From NCBI GenBank assembly GCA_027924585.1, contig BSBM01000150.1, positions 15,119,001 through 15,183,000 on the forward strand: a stretch of DNA of 64,000 bases, given 5' to 3'. A program made the translations under genes and the position numbers. Below, in pieces: positions 33,001 to 45,572 of the stretch. The stretch comes from Larix kaempferi (Eukaryota > Streptophyta > Pinopsida > Pinales > Pinaceae). A model generated the notes under the pieces. It was not told the origin of the DNA, ran no database searches, and worked only from the letters and a program-made list of their open reading frames with translations. How positions within the stretch are numbered: the stretch's first letter is position 1; each line of letters opens with the position of its first letter.

Positions 33001-34734
33001 TATGCTACTCATGATATAGAACTTGCAGCCATAGTACATGCTTTAAGGATGTGGAGGCATTACTTAATGGGAAGAAAATTCGAGTTAAGGACAGACCATT
33101 GTGGTCTGAAATACTTGTTTGATCAGCCAACTTTAAATGCTAGGCAAGCTAGATGGTTGGAATTTTTGTGTGAATTTGATTTCGAAATCAAGCACATAAA
33201 AGGGAAGGAAAATAAGGTGGCTGATGCACTCAGCAGGAAGGTACGTGAAATGCATGTGGCAGCGCTTAGTACTTGCCAACCAGATTTGAGGCAGCGGATT
33301 GTTAACCACTTGGTTGAGGATGAGGTGTATGAGCAGATTAAGGGAAAATTGCAGCAGCAAAACCTTGAAAAGAAGTATGAGGGCTATCATTTGGAAGAAG
33401 AAGGACTTCTTACTTATAAGAATAGAGTCTACATTCCAAATGCGGCAGATTTGAGGAGAATGGTTATGGATGAGATCCATAAAGCTCCATACTCTGGTCA
33501 CCCAGGATATCAGAAAACAATTGCTACAGCAAGGAAATATTATTTCTGGCCCGGCATGAAGAAGGATGTTGCTGAATACATTTCTAAGTGCATGGAATGC
33601 CAACAGGTGAAGAGTGAACACCAACACCCAGCAGGTTTATTGCTTCCAGTGCCAATTCCAGAATGGAAATGGGAAGTAATATCCATGGATTTTATTACGG
33701 GATTGCCAATGACTAAGAGACAACATGATTCCATCATGGTTGTGGTGGACAAGTTAACAAAGGCAGCACATTTTATACCGGTTAAGTCAACACACAAAGC
33801 CGATGCCATTGCAAATATTTTCATGAAGGAAATTTTCAGATTACATGGGTTGCCTAAGGTAATAATTTCGGACAGGGATACCAAGTTCACTTCCAATTTT
33901 TGGAAGGGTCTCTTTGCAGATTTGGGTACACAGCTAAGCTTTAGTACTGCATACCATCCTCAAACAGATGGGCAAACCGAAAGAGTAAATCGGGTGCTTG
34001 AAGACATGCTCCGTATGTATGTAATGGACAAACCATCCAAGTGGGAGGATTATCTACACTTGGTAGAATTTGCCTATAACAATGGACAACAAGCATCGTT
34101 GGGAATGAGTCCTTATGAGGCTTTGTACGGCAGAAGATGTAGGACACCAGTGACTTGGGACAATCCAGTGAACAGAATTGTACTTGGGCCAGAATTGCTT
34201 AAGGAAATGGAACAAGAGGTTGCAAAGATCCGGCAAAATTTAAAAGCAGCCCAGGATAGACAGAAAAGCTATGCAGATAAACATAGAATGCATAGGGAAT
34301 TCAATGTTGGGGATCATGTATATCTTAGAGTGAGATCAAGGAAGAGTTCCTTGAAGCTTGGGAGCTGTGCCAAGCTATCACCTAGATATTGTGGGCCATT
34401 TGAAGTGCTTGAAAGAATAGGACCAGTTGCATATAGACTTGCATTGCCTGCTAGCACTAAAGCTCATAATGTTTTTCATGTCTCTTTGCTAAAGAAATAT
34501 GTACATGATCCTAACCATGTGATTAATTGGGATGTGATCCAGGTGGAACCCGAGGGAGAATTCCAAACCGATCCATTGTGCATCCTAGACAAGAAAGTAA
34601 CACTGCTCCGGAACCGAGCCATCGGACAGGTAAAGGTGCAATGGAAGCACTACGGTCCCGATGAGGCTACATGGGAGCTGGAGGATGCCATGAGGGTGGC
34701 CTATCCATTTTTGTTCAATTTTGATGAGCACTGA
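30055..34734 (+). CDS. gag-pol: Gag-pol polyprotein of the young gypsy element
   Basis: One frame of about 1,559 codons from the first ATG at 30055; the frame is open from 30031 but without an ATG. Numbering from 30031: gag domain about 170-340, CCHC zinc knuckle at 403-416 (CWGCGG...C), protease with DPGS at about 476 in place of the usual D[S/T]G[A/S], reverse transcriptase with FLDD at 811-814, RNase H with TDAC near 959 and a normal ADALSR, and integrase with HHCC (about 1150-1190) and DDE at about Asp1220, Asp1281 and Glu1317. A C-terminal chromodomain-like segment (about 1510-1564, ending [10 protein letters not shown]) would direct insertion to marked chromatin. Every catalytic motif checked is present. 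The leader array precedes it and the purine tract follows the stop closely. Confidence 0.95.
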   Translation: MNIMNDAQDPYEPETDAMGENIQVENAETESNGRRNQETPPDVAATMRSLRVELQSYREDNERMIKAQEEQNQLNAAMLQSLTDIQRQINSGHQISNPERGGSSSRRNPRKRASSPRGVSADSTYTPGISSNESSDSEESIEGSSSSSHMSKRKKHYKNSSHGEFKKAKPPTFDGEVKSGQEAEAWLLGMRKYFQVQDYSGNMKARVAIFNLNGRASIWWEHTRQVKRINERKIVWKQFKKYFKQKYLSDRYYDDKIKEFHELRLGQSTMEEYANKFLELLRYVRYIRDDKVKIQRFLSGLPQSYKDRIEFDEPRTLEEAIRKAKYCFDQNRSKPEFHKAWKDKKNEKFDQRKKGFKPPQFRNQQRQPSQVVTKPTRMLGDKPRDPKEPREPLQCWGCGGDHMLRNCPHRNGNANQVHNIQGAGTVGQVARTIPRIYAAVDDHQADHQSTVVEVEGKIAKQSVSILIDPGSTHSYVTPRIVEICAFKKVKHSKSWLVQLATGTKRKVSEIVEKCPLEMDGLFTYADLNILPLGSYDILIGMDWLEAHRVKLDCYNKTFECMDEEGNPRVVKGVPKVTSVRQVSAMQLKKFCRKGCQVYAAHILEATENETLKLEDYRVLQEFRDVFPDEIPGLPPKRDIDFTIELVPGAAPVSKTPYRMSTPELLELKMQLQELLEKKYIRPSVSPWGAPVLFVKKKDGTLRLCLDYRQLNKVTVKNKYPLPRIDDLFDQMRGAKVFSKIDLRSGYHQVRIKEEDIHKTAFRTRYGHYEFVVVPFGLTNAPATFMCLMNNVFSKYLDKFVLVFLDDILIYSKNEEEHEEHLRMTMQLLREHKLYAKLSKCDFYKDRIHYLGHIISDEGISVDPEKIEAIMNWPTPRNVTDVRSFMGLAGYYRRFIEGFSKVANPITSLQKKGIKFEWSPRCEESFQRLKNLLTSAPILKIADPEKDFVVCTDACNQGLGGVLMQDNHVICYESRKLKEHEKNYATHDIELAAIVHALRMWRHYLMGRKFELRTDHCGLKYLFDQPTLNARQARWLEFLCEFDFEIKHIKGKENKVADALSRKVREMHVAALSTCQPDLRQRIVNHLVEDEVYEQIKGKLQQQNLEKKYEGYHLEEEGLLTYKNRVYIPNAADLRRMVMDEIHKAPYSGHPGYQKTIATARKYYFWPGMKKDVAEYISKCMECQQVKSEHQHPAGLLLPVPIPEWKWEVISMDFITGLPMTKRQHDSIMVVVDKLTKAAHFIPVKSTHKADAIANIFMKEIFRLHGLPKVIISDRDTKFTSNFWKGLFADLGTQLSFSTAYHPQTDGQTERVNRVLEDMLRMYVMDKPSKWEDYLHLVEFAYNNGQQASLGMSPYEALYGRRCRTPVTWDNPVNRIVLGPELLKEMEQEVAKIRQNLKAAQDRQKSYADKHRMHREFNVGDHVYLRVRSRKSSLKLGSCAKLSPRYCGPFEVLERIGPVAYRLALPASTKAHNVFHVSLLKKYVHDPNHVINWDVIQVEPEGEFQTDPLCILDKKVTLLRNRAIGQVKVQWKHYGPDEATWELEDAMRVAYPFLFNFDEH

Positions 34735-34749
34735 GGACAGTGCTAATGT

Positions 34750-34762
34750 AAGGGGAGGGGAA
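34750..34762 (+). other. Polypurine tract of the young gypsy element
   Basis: The run aaggggaggggaa directly precedes the 3' LTR start at 34763. Confidence 0.9.
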
Positions 34763-36483
34763 TGTAATGTCCCCATTTTGACCCCCTTTGTATTAAATCG
34801 TAAATGATGTAAATATTGTAATTTAATCATGGTGAGGAGCTCAAGGCCAAGGCCCCACCATTGATTTAGCGTTTCATGTATCGGCAATTAAAAATAGATG
34901 CCCATGGTTCTTGTGCGAGATGGGCACACTGTAAATAAGACACCATGTAAATACGAATTTTAATGGACAAACCCACAACCGGCTATGCAATGCAACAAAA
35001 GATATGGGGCATGATTCTACAAGGAAAAGGGAGGGAAATTATTCAAACCCTTGAGCCAATGGTATTAATCCATGTATCAATGGGGAAACCCATAAACCAT
35101 CAACTAACCATTTTGTCTCATGTACCCAATCATTTAATTTTTCCAAGAAATTGGTTAAGGCAGTTAATGTCTTGGGATGGGAGAGGTATGGCAGTCAGAT
35201 TTTCGTGCATGGGCAAGCTACCAACCTGAAAATCGTATTTTTGGCTTGCTGGGCAAGAAAACCCCCACGAAATGCTACCCAAGGCCATTCCTCATGCATC
35301 ACGTTCTTCCTCTCACGCAGATTGAGCTCACAGGAAGTTATCCTCACGTTTTTCACCATAACCCTGTGTTTTTCCATGCCCAGGAACTCGTTTTTGGATT
35401 GTGCAACAGCTGGGGAAGGAGGGACGCGAATTGGGACCGAGGGTGAGGGCGTTTTTGGCCCTAGGGCGTTTTTCTGGAATGGGTTTTGCTTCCCCAGTCG
35501 AATTTCCAAAGTGCCAATACGTTTTGAGTCTACCCATGTTCTTCTGAAGTCCAGGAAACCCCATCTCATGCATCTCACTGTTGGAAACGTTTTCTCATGC
35601 TCAACAAGTGTAGGTTGCTGTCAGGTGCATCCCTGTTTTGTTTGGAACCCATGAGTAAGAAACTGGAATGGTAGTGGAAAGAATTGGCTTGATAAACCTA
35701 GTGTAGGGAGTATCCTCTCAAGAAGATTAAGAGGGCTGGCTACTTTTCTATGCACACCCTGAGAGCACTAGAGAGGAAGGTATGGCTTGAGGGACTGTAT
35801 GGCAGTGAAGAGAATACTTCCTGGTGTTGGGTGTGTAGGCATTGTGAGTGCCAAGCTAGATAGATCTGAGAGAGGTACCCATAGCTCTGTAGTTGAGCTC
35901 ACTAGCTTAGCAATTCTTCCTTTCCATCTCCTAGCAGCCTGATAAACCCAATTGTAGATTGGCTTGGCTCATTTTGGTGTATGCTTGGCTATGTGTGAGT
36001 CTGTTGTTCCCTGGTTCCTTGTAGAGATCATGCCCAGCTCGGGGGTGGCAGTGGTGCTGAGAGATTAAGGAGCACACTGGCCTATGGTTGGGTGGAACGT
36101 TGCAGTTGCATAGCCAGTTGCTTGGGACTGCCTTATTGAGATAAGTATTCTCTTGTGTAAATTGGCAATTATCATTTGATGAATGTTATGAATGTATGTG
36201 GATGTATTAAACGAAATTGCTTCTGCTGTGTTTTTAAAAGTTTATGCATTTCCATATGATCTTGTATAGTTCTGCACAGATCTTTACTTCATGGCTGTCA
36301 CAGAATCTTGAATGTGTGTTAGAGATCAACAACATTGATTTGATTACAGTCGTTTTTTTTTTATAGTATGCATAGATACAGGTCCTTGCATCAACGATTT
36401 TAATTCCAACGTTTTGGGGCTAATTGCCCGGATTGTGTACCACGTCCTCTCTATCCTGCTGTATGGTAGGAGGGGACACTACA
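34763..36483 (+). repeat. 3' LTR of the young gypsy element
   Basis: A direct repeat of 26771-28491, identical in length and nearly so in sequence. Confidence 0.95.
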
Positions 36484-36488
36484 CCTGT
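36484..36488. repeat. Target-site duplication, right copy (cctgt)
   Basis: This matches 26766-26770. Confidence 0.93.
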
Positions 36489-36933
36489 TGGGGGTCGGCC
36501 ATGTGGGTCAAAGGGTTCTTAGACCACCCTAGTGGGGGTCGACCCAGTCAGCATTATGTTAAGTGGTTAAGTTGAGGTCGACCTAGTTGAGTAAAGGTCA
36601 AGTCAAGTTAGTGTATAAATAGAGAGTGTGTCTCTCTCATTTTACACATTCTATTCTCACACTTCTCTCATTCGAAAAGTGGCGCACTTATGAGGAGGAG
36701 GCTCTACTGCTAGGAGAAGACTATCTCTTGTATTCTGGTTGTATCATTGCTCTATCTATCTCTGAGGAAGTTATTAGGTTTTTTCACCTTTAAGGTTTTC
36801 CCCAAGTAAACTCTGTGTCTCTTGTGTTCTTGCATTATTGTGTCCATGATTGATATGCTGTAGATTTGTTGTACATGTTGTTCTCTCAGTTAAGAGCCTA
36901 GATTAGATTGAAGTAAATTCTGAAAATTTAACA
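36489..36933 (+). repeat. Copia 3' LTR, second part
   Basis: The LTR continues after the gypsy insertion and ends AACA at 36933, which mirrors the TGTT start at 26569. It contains a TATA box, C/T-rich ctctctcat after it, and a GT-rich stretch, a typical copia LTR layout. Directly after it the relic of a minus-strand gypsy pol begins. Confidence 0.8.
36614..36621 (+). promoter_or_regulatory. TATA box of the copia LTR
   Basis: The sequence tataaata is followed at about 30 bp by the pyrimidine-rich tctctctcattt, a likely start region. Confidence 0.7.
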
Positions 36934-38999
36934 TCCCCAAGGAGACATGCTGGGTCTTATATACTTTTTATCAATCAATTCTTTCAACTGAGATTTTAAC
37001 TGATTCAACTCAAGTATATTCATTCTGTATGGAGCTTTGGAATTTGGGACTGCACCTGGTATTAACTCAAAGTAAAATCTAGATCTCTTTTAGGAGGTAA
37101 CCTAGGAATCTCTTCAAGAAACACATCTTGGAAATCATTTAAGACAGGTATGTTTTCTATTTTCAGTTTGTCTTCGGTAGTACTTAACTCCTCATTTACC
37201 ACATTTACTGCAAACATTTGACATCCCTTTCTAATTGCTTTCTTTACTTGCATAGCTGAAATCTGTCTGAGGGACGTCTTTTTAGGAATACCCTTCACTT
37301 CGACTGTCTTTCCTTCATCATCTAAGCACGTGAAACTTTTCTCGTAACAATTCAGAATGACATGATGGGATTCTAACCAGTCCATTCCAATTAAGATGTC
37401 ATATGACCTTGAAGGTAAAACATTTAACTTGATCTGTGTTGTTAACTGATTCATAGATAAAACACAACTTTCCACGAAATCGGAAACTTTTCTTTTTGTT
37501 CCAATTGCTAGTCTAACTAACCAGGATTCATTGAATTTTTCTGTTTTCAACCTAAAACTTTGTGTAATATTCGGTGATATATAACTTAGACTAGCACCTA
37601 GGTCAATCAAAATAGAAACTTGATGGTTTTGTAGCATACCTTCAACCTCTACCATTGAGACTTGGTGTTTTGCTTGCCGATTGTCTAAAGCTACATTAAT
37701 TATGGGTACTTCTCTTTCCAAATCTCCTACAGTAGCTTCAGATTGTATGGAGTGAATATGGTTAGCTTTCCGCTTCCTAAGGGGACAATCTGAGGCACAA
37801 TGAGGGCCTTGACACTCATAACATTTTATAGGTGGCTTCTGATCATTGGTTCTAGCAACATTGGGAACATTTCTGGGGGCTGTAAATTTCTGCTACTGAT
37901 TATTTCTAGAACTGTTCCCTTGAAAATTTCGATTCTGAAATTTTTTCTTTTGGAAACCAGAATTGCCACTAAACCTGAAATTTTTCTTTTTCTGCTCAAA
38001 GTTACCAAGTTTATGATTTTTCCAGTTAGATACTCCTCTTTTCCTGTTCTGATCAAAGCAAAAAGTTGCTTTCCTCATGGCTTCTTCTAATGTTTTTGGG
38101 TTATCGTACTCTATTCTGTCCTTGATGTTGAAGGGTAGGAAACTCAGGAATCTTTGAACCTTCAGTTTTTCTTCCACCAAGTATGGCACCTACCTTAGAA
38201 AATTTAGAAACTTGTTGTTCAGTTCTTTCATGTTCATCATTCCCAGCTTTAGATCATAGAATTCTTTGGATTTTTCTTCATAATACTACTTAGATAAGAA
38301 TTTCTTTTTGAAGTATCTTTTAAAAGTACTCCAACTCACCTCTCTATCCTTTATGCCTTTTACTCTTTTGAGGTCTTGCCACCAAATATCTGCCTTCCCG
38401 GTTAGGTTATAAATGGCCATTTTTGCCTTTAAGGATTTTGAGTAATCATAGATCTGAAAATACTTTTTCATGTCGGGCAACCATGCCTTAGCTGTCTCTC
38501 CTTTCTCTATTTCGCCATTGAAAGTTGGGGGTTTGATTTTCTTGAACTCCCCAGATATATGTTCATACTGTTTATGGATTTTTCTCTTTGGCTGGAAACC
38601 TCCTTCACTGTTATCACTAGAATAGTCACGTTTCTTTTTACGTGGATGTTTGGTGGTTCCTGATGATGTTGAGTTGTTGTTTACATCATCTATTTTTACT
38701 TGCTTACTCTTGCCCTCATAAGGTAAGTCTTCAATGTTGGAAGTATGTTCAACTTCTCTATCTTGTTCATCTGTTGCGTATTGATCGAATAGTACTTGCT
38801 TTAATTCCTCTTGTGTTCTCAGAATTCTCTCATTGTCCTTCTTTACTAATCTTATCTCTGCTTTCAATTCTTGAAAGGCACGTAATAGCTCTGATGAATT
38901 GTCATTCAGATTGCCATGGACTTCTCTTTCAAATTATTGTCCCATACTATGGTTGTTTGGTGGAAATTTGTCCTCCATATGTTCAGCTGATCCTTCCAT
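36934..38999 (-). pseudogene. Decayed gypsy gag-protease-RT start, related to the young element
   Basis: An ATG at 38999 lies 127 bases inside the primer-binding site. The frame has in-frame stops near 38938, 38286, 38190, 37893 and 37062. Gag sequence around 38550-38290 (FKKIKPPTFNGE, WWQDLKRVKG) aligns closely with gag of the young element ([12 protein letters not shown]). A CCHC knuckle (CYECQGPHC) lies near 37830. The protease reads DLGAS in place of D[S/T]GAS. Reverse transcriptase begins ([10 protein letters not shown]) and is cut at 36934 by the copia LTR. The rest of pol is not found to the left in the window, so the copia element or this one was rearranged. Confidence 0.9.
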
Positions 39000-39125
39000 A
39001 CCTGTAACTTAACGCAATTTTCTGTATATAACAATAATTTAACTTGAGTTAGTAAAAGTTTTCGCAGTCAGAAAATTTCTATTGAGTGTTTCTTGGGCCT
39101 TTTTAGGCCTAGAGTTCGAACAGGA

Positions 39126-39137
39126 GCTCTGATACCA
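39126..39137 (-). other. Primer-binding site of the decayed gypsy element
   Basis: The minus strand reads tggtatcagagc (initiator tRNA-Met type) two bases after the LTR terminus TGTTACA at 39140-39146. Confidence 0.88.
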
Positions 39138-39139
39138 CA

Positions 39140-42100
39140 TGTAACATCCTAGTATTTTCAAAAAAAAATTAAATCAGCATTAAATGTTAATAATTGTAAA
39201 TGCGGAAATAATAGATGCTTATAAAGACATCATTAATTAACAAAGTCATTTATGCAGAAAATAATTAATGATTGAGACTCTTAACTAAATGCAATTTAAT
39301 GGTTGTGACACGTCATACTTCTGTTAAGATTCTGACGACATTGTTTTATTTTTGTTAACTGTAACTCATGATATTTGCAATAGAGTTTTATTGACTAGGT
39401 TCTAACAGTTGATTTTGATGATGATGAAAGGGGTCCTGCAAGGTACCCTGGGGCTTACTTAGCTATATTAGCTAAAGCATTTGTACCTATCCTTCTTGCG
39501 CATATTTGCAGGTAAGAGTAGTACGTCAGGAACAAGTGTTATGAGTATTATATTTTCAATTAGACGTCTTATATGAAATTGTATGCACCTCCTTACCTCA
39601 GGTATGAAATTTTTTCCAAATTCTAAATGTATTAATTTGACATAAATACAAGTTTACGGAAATCAAAAGTATCAAAAAGGACTCATTTGTGATTGTATTA
39701 GGAGAAATATCTATGCTTATGATTTTTTTGATATAATTACTAAGTTATGAAATCTGATACGCTAGCATGATTATGTCGATAGTTTCCAATTTAATAATAT
39801 CTCACTACTAAAGCATTTAGGTCTACTTACTATCTTAATACCTCGTTTTTATATTACCGTGACTATGATAGCTTACTTTCTCCATTTAAATTATTAGTAA
39901 GTGGATATAATGTTAATCAATAAAATGTCAAGATCATACTTTTTATCATAAACATATTACATTATAAGTCTGGGTCCTCCGTAGCTATAGGATGGTCTAA
40001 TCCAATGTGACAAAGGTGCATTATGTAATAAACACTTTTATATGTTTATTGTAATATTATTACAATATACCGATATTATTTTCTAACCTAAGTTCTAACT
40101 TTTTAGACCTTGCATGCATGCTATTAATACCAATGCGAAAATAAATAATAGCAATACAACTTTGATTTATGTATCCATATATGTGTATGTTATTACGATA
40201 TACCAAGCAATCTAACCTTACCCTGATGCATTGATATGTGAATGATATCACACCAAGCATTAAATACGATATAATGGTAAGGATGCGATGGTCATAAAAT
40301 TTGTTGTTGCTAAGAGCTGGTAGGTTGATGGTTGCTTCGTCCGGTCATTAATGTTCTGAACCAACTCGTAGTGGATTGTAATGTTTTCTATCCACATCGT
40401 CTTCCCACGTGAAGTCTGGTTGATGCACAGCTATGAAACTGAGTTGTGCAAAGATAACAATTCATCCTTCTCCGAGCTGTACATGGTACTGACTCCCTGG
40501 CATGCAGCGTTGGCATCGTCATAGCTGTTTCCATAAATGAAATATCAATGCACTGGTTGTCCAACTTTCCAAGCATGTGGCTGGCATCTCCTCGATCATT
40601 GATCATCATAGATCTGGGTCGTTGAATGTTATACCCTAGAATCGCATTGTAAACGTTGCTGGAGGGTTTCTTGGTATTTATTCTACATTTTTGGAGTTTG
40701 GGTGTGAGGCCGACCGACCGTTAAAATGTAGGGATTGCAAGGGTTTTAGCTCGGAGGGTTTCGACCCTGAGACCTGTAGAAAATAATCTGTTAGCTACAG
40801 GTGGTATGAAAGTTGAAGAGCCGAGCCACTGGTGAAAAATGTTCCAGGAGTTGATCTTCCTGCGAGAGGTTTTTTTGCAAGGCAATACAACCGTTGAAAA
40901 CTCTGTCATCTCTCTCTTGGAAAAGACAAACGCTGGTAATGTTTCCTCGCTACAGTCTTAATACGTTAGAGCTTCAACTATTTCTGAGATATTTGTCAAA
41001 GTTTAACCTCTGTGATTTTTTGCGTGACAGGTTTCAACCTTCACTTGGAGTTGCAGGGTCAGAGACTTAAAGGAACATCTAGTTTGCTTGGCCACCGGGT
41101 AAGCCTTGGGGGTTCACCTCAAGATAGAAAACCATGGCATGATGTGGTCGAAGTTCTTTTGTTTTGAAAAGGGAACTTGATACAATAGAGTTTTCGGCGT
41201 GGTTTCCATGGTCGTGATGATGTTTTCCTTTTATTTTAAGAGTATACGAGCCTTGCTCGACAGGGGTTACGGTTCACCCTGTTGATCTTAAGGTGTCTTT
41301 GCTAAGGTGTTTACTATGTATAAGGGTTTGAACATAAAAAAAAATTGAATATACGGTATAATAGGATTTATACAATGTTCAGTTTTTGAAATCGTTTTTA
41401 AGTAAAAATGAAAACTTGTTTGCAGTGATACCATTATGTCGCATGGCTGAAAGTCGATGATTAGAAAACAACTGTGCATGATACGTACAAGTGGTCGTTT
41501 AAATGGAAATCCTACTGTCTTTAAGTTTCAATGTCTGAAATGTAACGTTTAGACCTACTTCATTGATGATAAATAAGCAATTGTTTTGAACAGTAGTGTA
41601 TTGTTTGGAGATGATTTGTTAGTGTTGGAATGGCAATACCATACGGTTCGATTTGGTTTTAAGGAATGGAACCTTACCTGTAGCTTTCGTTAGCCACAGA
41701 TACTGCATCGTGCTTTCTGCTATGCTATGCTTATTGTCTTGTACCAGTCTCGAAAAAAAAAATTAGTAGGGTCTGGAAAACTCTAACTATTATGAATAGT
41801 AACTAGGGTTTGTAATATCTAGGGTTTGATACAACTGTGTAGATATTTGATAATGTAAATCAAAGGTAAAAGTTAATGAATAAATACAGTATATATAATG
41901 GTGATAAATCCATACAAGGATTAATTCTTGCAACTGCTATAATTCTTGAACATACAATTCCTTTAAAGAAATATGAAATGTATAATATTGATGTGCATTT
42001 GCTTACTATCTGAAATAAATAGAGTTAAGAGAAATATATAGGACTATGCAGAAACATACTGTGTTTCTCTTTCATGTGTTAATTAAATGCATGCTACACT

Positions 42101-42420
42101 GTTGTTGATGCTATACTGGAATGTTTACTGTGTTTAATTATAGGACATAATCTTAACAAGAATCACTATTGAAATCATTATTCCAATCAATGGCATTCTG
42201 CCTATCACTTATCTTTCTTAATTTGCTTCTCTATACTAGAGTACTATGCAGAGAACAACATGGGGAAAAATATAGAGATGGTTATCAAATCAAATATTTC
42301 ACAAAGATTTTCCATTTAGAATCATACTTAGATCAGAAAATAAAATAATTTCTTTTGCATGACTGAGTTTAATAATTCTATAATGCAGAATCTTTTAACT
42401 GAAAAAAAAAAAAAGTAGGA
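39140..42420 (-). other. 5' LTR of the decayed gypsy element, then AT-rich DNA without recognisable genes
   Basis: The LTR of the minus-strand element must begin at 39140 (plus strand TGTAACATCC). Its outer end could not be found, so how much of this stretch is LTR is unknown. A few coding-looking scraps occur around 40730-41110 (with a donor- and acceptor-like pair near 40940 and 41030), but with stops and no recognised family. Confidence 0.5.
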
Positions 42421-42510
42421 ACAGTAAAACCTGGTTGACTTTAGGGGAAACAAACAGCCCAAGGAACCTGTTCCACCCAACTAATTCCTGAAGACAGCCA
42501 AGTTGCTTAC

Positions 42511-42985
42511 CTTAGGACCCCCGAGCCTGTTCACTAAACCACCAAGAGGAAGAAACTTAGAAGCTTAGGTCCTCAATATTGCAGCAACAAGTAGTTTATC
42601 CAGTCTTACAGACTCAGCAGTCAAAGACACCTGCACCAGGTCCTCTGGTTTTCCTTCTTAGAAATAATTTGCAGACTTACAAATGCACTCTCACATAGCC
42701 TCCCTACTTCAAATCTCTCAGTCATCACCTGATGCACATGCAGAATATTTCTGCAAAAATATTGTCAGAGCTTCCTACTCAATTCGAATTGAATTATATA
42801 GGCTGCCTAGGCCTTTTGTGATTAACTGGTCATTAATGAGCTACCTGCTCACTTCCCCACCTGGGAATAATGCCACAATTTTAGGGGTAGTTGTCTCATA
42901 ACCAACAACTAGTGGTGGAGTGCAAATGCTGCCATCTATCCCATGCCTTCTAGCAGCTTCCATTCCTCTTAGTGGGTCAGTGAAC
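42511..42985 (-). pseudogene. Two-exon fragment of an unidentified host-like gene
   Basis: On the minus strand about 44 codons are open from 42985 to 42853, reading a protein-like sequence (GMEAARRHGIDGSICTPP, VVGYETTTPKIV). They stop at a gtgagc donor. About 210 bp later, after an AG, a second stretch (42642-42511) of exactly 44 codons is open in phase except for one TAA, and ends at a gtaagc donor. Two exon-like blocks with matching phase and splice sites suggest a captured or decayed gene with introns. I do not recognise the protein. Confidence 0.4.
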
Positions 42986-43167
42986 ACTCTTGTAACATTT
43001 TTCTTGAGTGTTTGTGTCCTATTTTAATTTATTAAATAATAATAATGAGTCATTATAGTCATCTTTGACCAGATTTGGTCATAATTACAAAACTTTGTAA
43101 TTATAATTTAGCATAAAGTATTTCGCAAAATAAAATAATTATTCTCAAAATTTGGGTAGGTGACAAA

Positions 43168-43480
43168 GCCAGTACACTGACGGGGTTTATAAAGCATTTA
43201 AGGAATGTTTGGCTAGCACACAGGCTTCTCCACATTATTCAAGTAGTCAATGCCAAGATAGTACACCGACTGGGTTTATCAGGCATGCTGCTCCACAACA
43301 TCGAGGTAGTCAATGCCAAGCCAATACACCGACTGAGTTTATTAGGCATGCTACTCCACAACATCCAAGTAGTCAATTCCAAGCTAGTACACCGACTGGG
43401 TTTATCAGGCATGTTGCTCCACAACATCCAAGTAACTAATTCCAATCCAATATGTCGACTGGGTTTATTAGGCAATGAAA
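43168..43480. repeat. 63-bp tandem repeat, about five copies
   Basis: The core caccgactgggtttat recurs at 43264, 43327, 43390 and about 43453, with a diverged copy at 43171. The period is 63 bp, a multiple of 3, which leaves frames open on both strands; neither product looks real. Confidence 0.85.
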
Positions 43481-43499
43481 AACCACTCCCACACATAGG

Positions 43500-45010
43500 G
43501 ATGGTACTCCTTCTTCACTTTGCTTCTTTAGTGTGCAACACCAAATTGCTTTTGTTTAAGCTGACAACACAAGATGGATAAGCAAGCTCATTAGTATTGT
43601 TGATATAAAATTGTAAACATATTTCATAAACATCCACTCTATAATATTGAAACACCGGGAATGCATCCATTCCCTTAGGGTGTAGTCAATATTGGCAACC
43701 ATAACACGGTCCAGCACCCAAAAGGTATGCATCCCTTTCTGATGTGAGGCATGTAGGCCCTAATCACACCCAAGCATTCTGAAATAAGAATAAAAATATG
43801 CTTTGTACATTAACTCTAGTAACTAGACATGTATATTCTTAGTTAGGGTTACAGAGTACTTATTCATTTTGCAGATGTATCTTTGTCTTCCTTCGCGAGG
43901 AATGGGGGATCCCTTCTCTGAGTTAACAATCCCTCGGTTTTCCACCCTGAAACCTCTCATGTTCCATAGACAACATATGCCCTATTGGCATAATTTTACC
44001 ATCTCACCCACATTATTTTCCAACATGCAGTTCAGATGAGACATTCTCAAAATATACAATGGCGTTTCACCTGAAACCCATCTCCAAAGCATGGGATCCT
44101 TCCCATGGAGTTTGGATTCTGCATGCCCTCAAACATGGTCTTCCTGCAATGTGTCTTCCTGACACACTTCTCAAACATCCAAATAGTCAGCAACATTTAA
44201 CCATCAAATTCAAATCTGATTTTTCCATAACTAATCAATGGCATTAATAATTAAATTCAACATGAATTTACAATTTTCACTATAGAAATTAGATTTTTTT
44301 AACCATGAGGCCATCCTCATGTTGTTTGGATCTTGTAAGTGGTATAAATATGTCCATTAGGCCTTATGCTTGCTACGACACATGAACATCCACCCACAAC
44401 ATGTCCTCCTGACACAATTCTATATAAGCCAAACAGTCATTAGCAATCATTAACAAAATTCAAAAATCTGATTTTTACAATATGTTTTTCTACATAAATT
44501 AGGTTTGCAACCATGAGATCATTCTCATAAACTGAAATCAAAAAAATTTCAGATCCGTTTCATGTATAAATCATGTTTGTGAGCCATGAGGTCCTTCTCA
44601 CAATAATTGGCCTTTGCACATGGTAGATTCCAACCTTTAATATAGACTTTCCCACATGGCCATGCCCAAGACAATCTACCTAAAATCTGGAAATTTAAAT
44701 CAGTCCAAGTAATTTGTGAGTTTTCATGCATATAATGTTTTCATTGCTGCAACAGTCACCGAAGTGGTCTCAGAATTACAATACCCAATAATTCCAACAC
44801 TTTAAGCTGTTATCATCTCAAATGTACCGATATATATATACTTTATATGCATCATTATCACAATGAAATTGCAAGGTACCATCACATTATCTATGCAATT
44901 TAAACACTTCCAATTCTCATTAATTCACAACCATATTCTTTCGTGCAACTCTATCCTTCCAACAGAGCATCCTGGTAGCCCATCAAACATGACTACCTCC
45001 ATGCAATCAT
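43500..45010. other. AT-rich spacer with faint internal duplications
   Basis: No gene is recognised. Phrases such as accatgaggccatcctcat, accatgagatcattctcat and gccatgaggtccttctcac recur at about 200-bp spacing between 44290 and 44600, suggesting an old tandem repeat. Confidence 0.4.
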
Positions 45011-45019
45011 TCTCCTACT

Positions 45020-45525
45020 TTCAAAACAACTCATGAAATGTGATCCACTTGAGGCCAGGAAGCACAAGGGGGACAATAATTCAACTAAATGAGTCGGCTC
45101 TGTTACAGCGGAAACATAAGAAAGAGAATAAGCAAAGCAGGAATACACTACATAGATAAACACATACACACAGAAAATATGCAGGATTGTGAACTGATCT
45201 TCTCTATTTCTAGCAAAAAGATGGATAAGATGTATGTTACAATATTATACATGCTTATATAGAGAGTGTTGAGACGCTTGGGTGCCTTCTCGTTACGTTC
45301 AGTTACAATATAATTTTGAACGGTTTCGGAAGTTCAACCGTTACAGTCGATACTGCATGTCGACGTCCCAAAAATGTTGAGGTCGCTGAGTTTATTGAAG
45401 TTTGCTGATTTTGTAGAAGTTGACAACTTGCCAAAGTTGTGTTGAAGTCAATGACTTGTTGCAGTTGATGTTAGCATTCAACAACAATTCCAACTGCGAT
45501 ATGGATTAGACCTCCTTCCTTAAGA
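45020..45525 (-). repeat. Putative 3' LTR start of a gypsy relic
   Basis: Downstream of the integrase relic, the minus strand has a purine run (aaggaaggagg, about 45511-45525), then a sequence with a TATA box (ctctatataag, 45264-45254). Both LTR ends are uncertain. Confidence 0.45.
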
Positions 45526-45572
45526 AATAATGGTCCCCATTGTTTGCTCGTGAAGGTGAGGAAACTTGTCGG

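Larger units (their letters stand above)
26771..36483 (+). mobile_element. Complete young Ty3/gypsy element (Del/Tekay-like chromovirus), 9.7 kb
   Basis: The element has LTRs of equal length (1,721 bp) with about five visible differences, a 5-bp target duplication cctgt, a tggtatcagagc primer-binding site, a purine tract at the 3' LTR and one intact gag-pol frame. It is inserted in the copia 3' LTR. Near-identity of the LTRs, all structural parts and an open polyprotein make it a plausible recently active copy. A chromodomain-like C-terminus and RT sequence suggest the Del/Tekay group; the clade call is by eye. Confidence 0.95.

Noticed and set aside
43209-43581. Repetitive peptide genes over the 63-bp repeat
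   Set aside because: Frames are open on both strands because the period is a multiple of 3; no promoter or family support.
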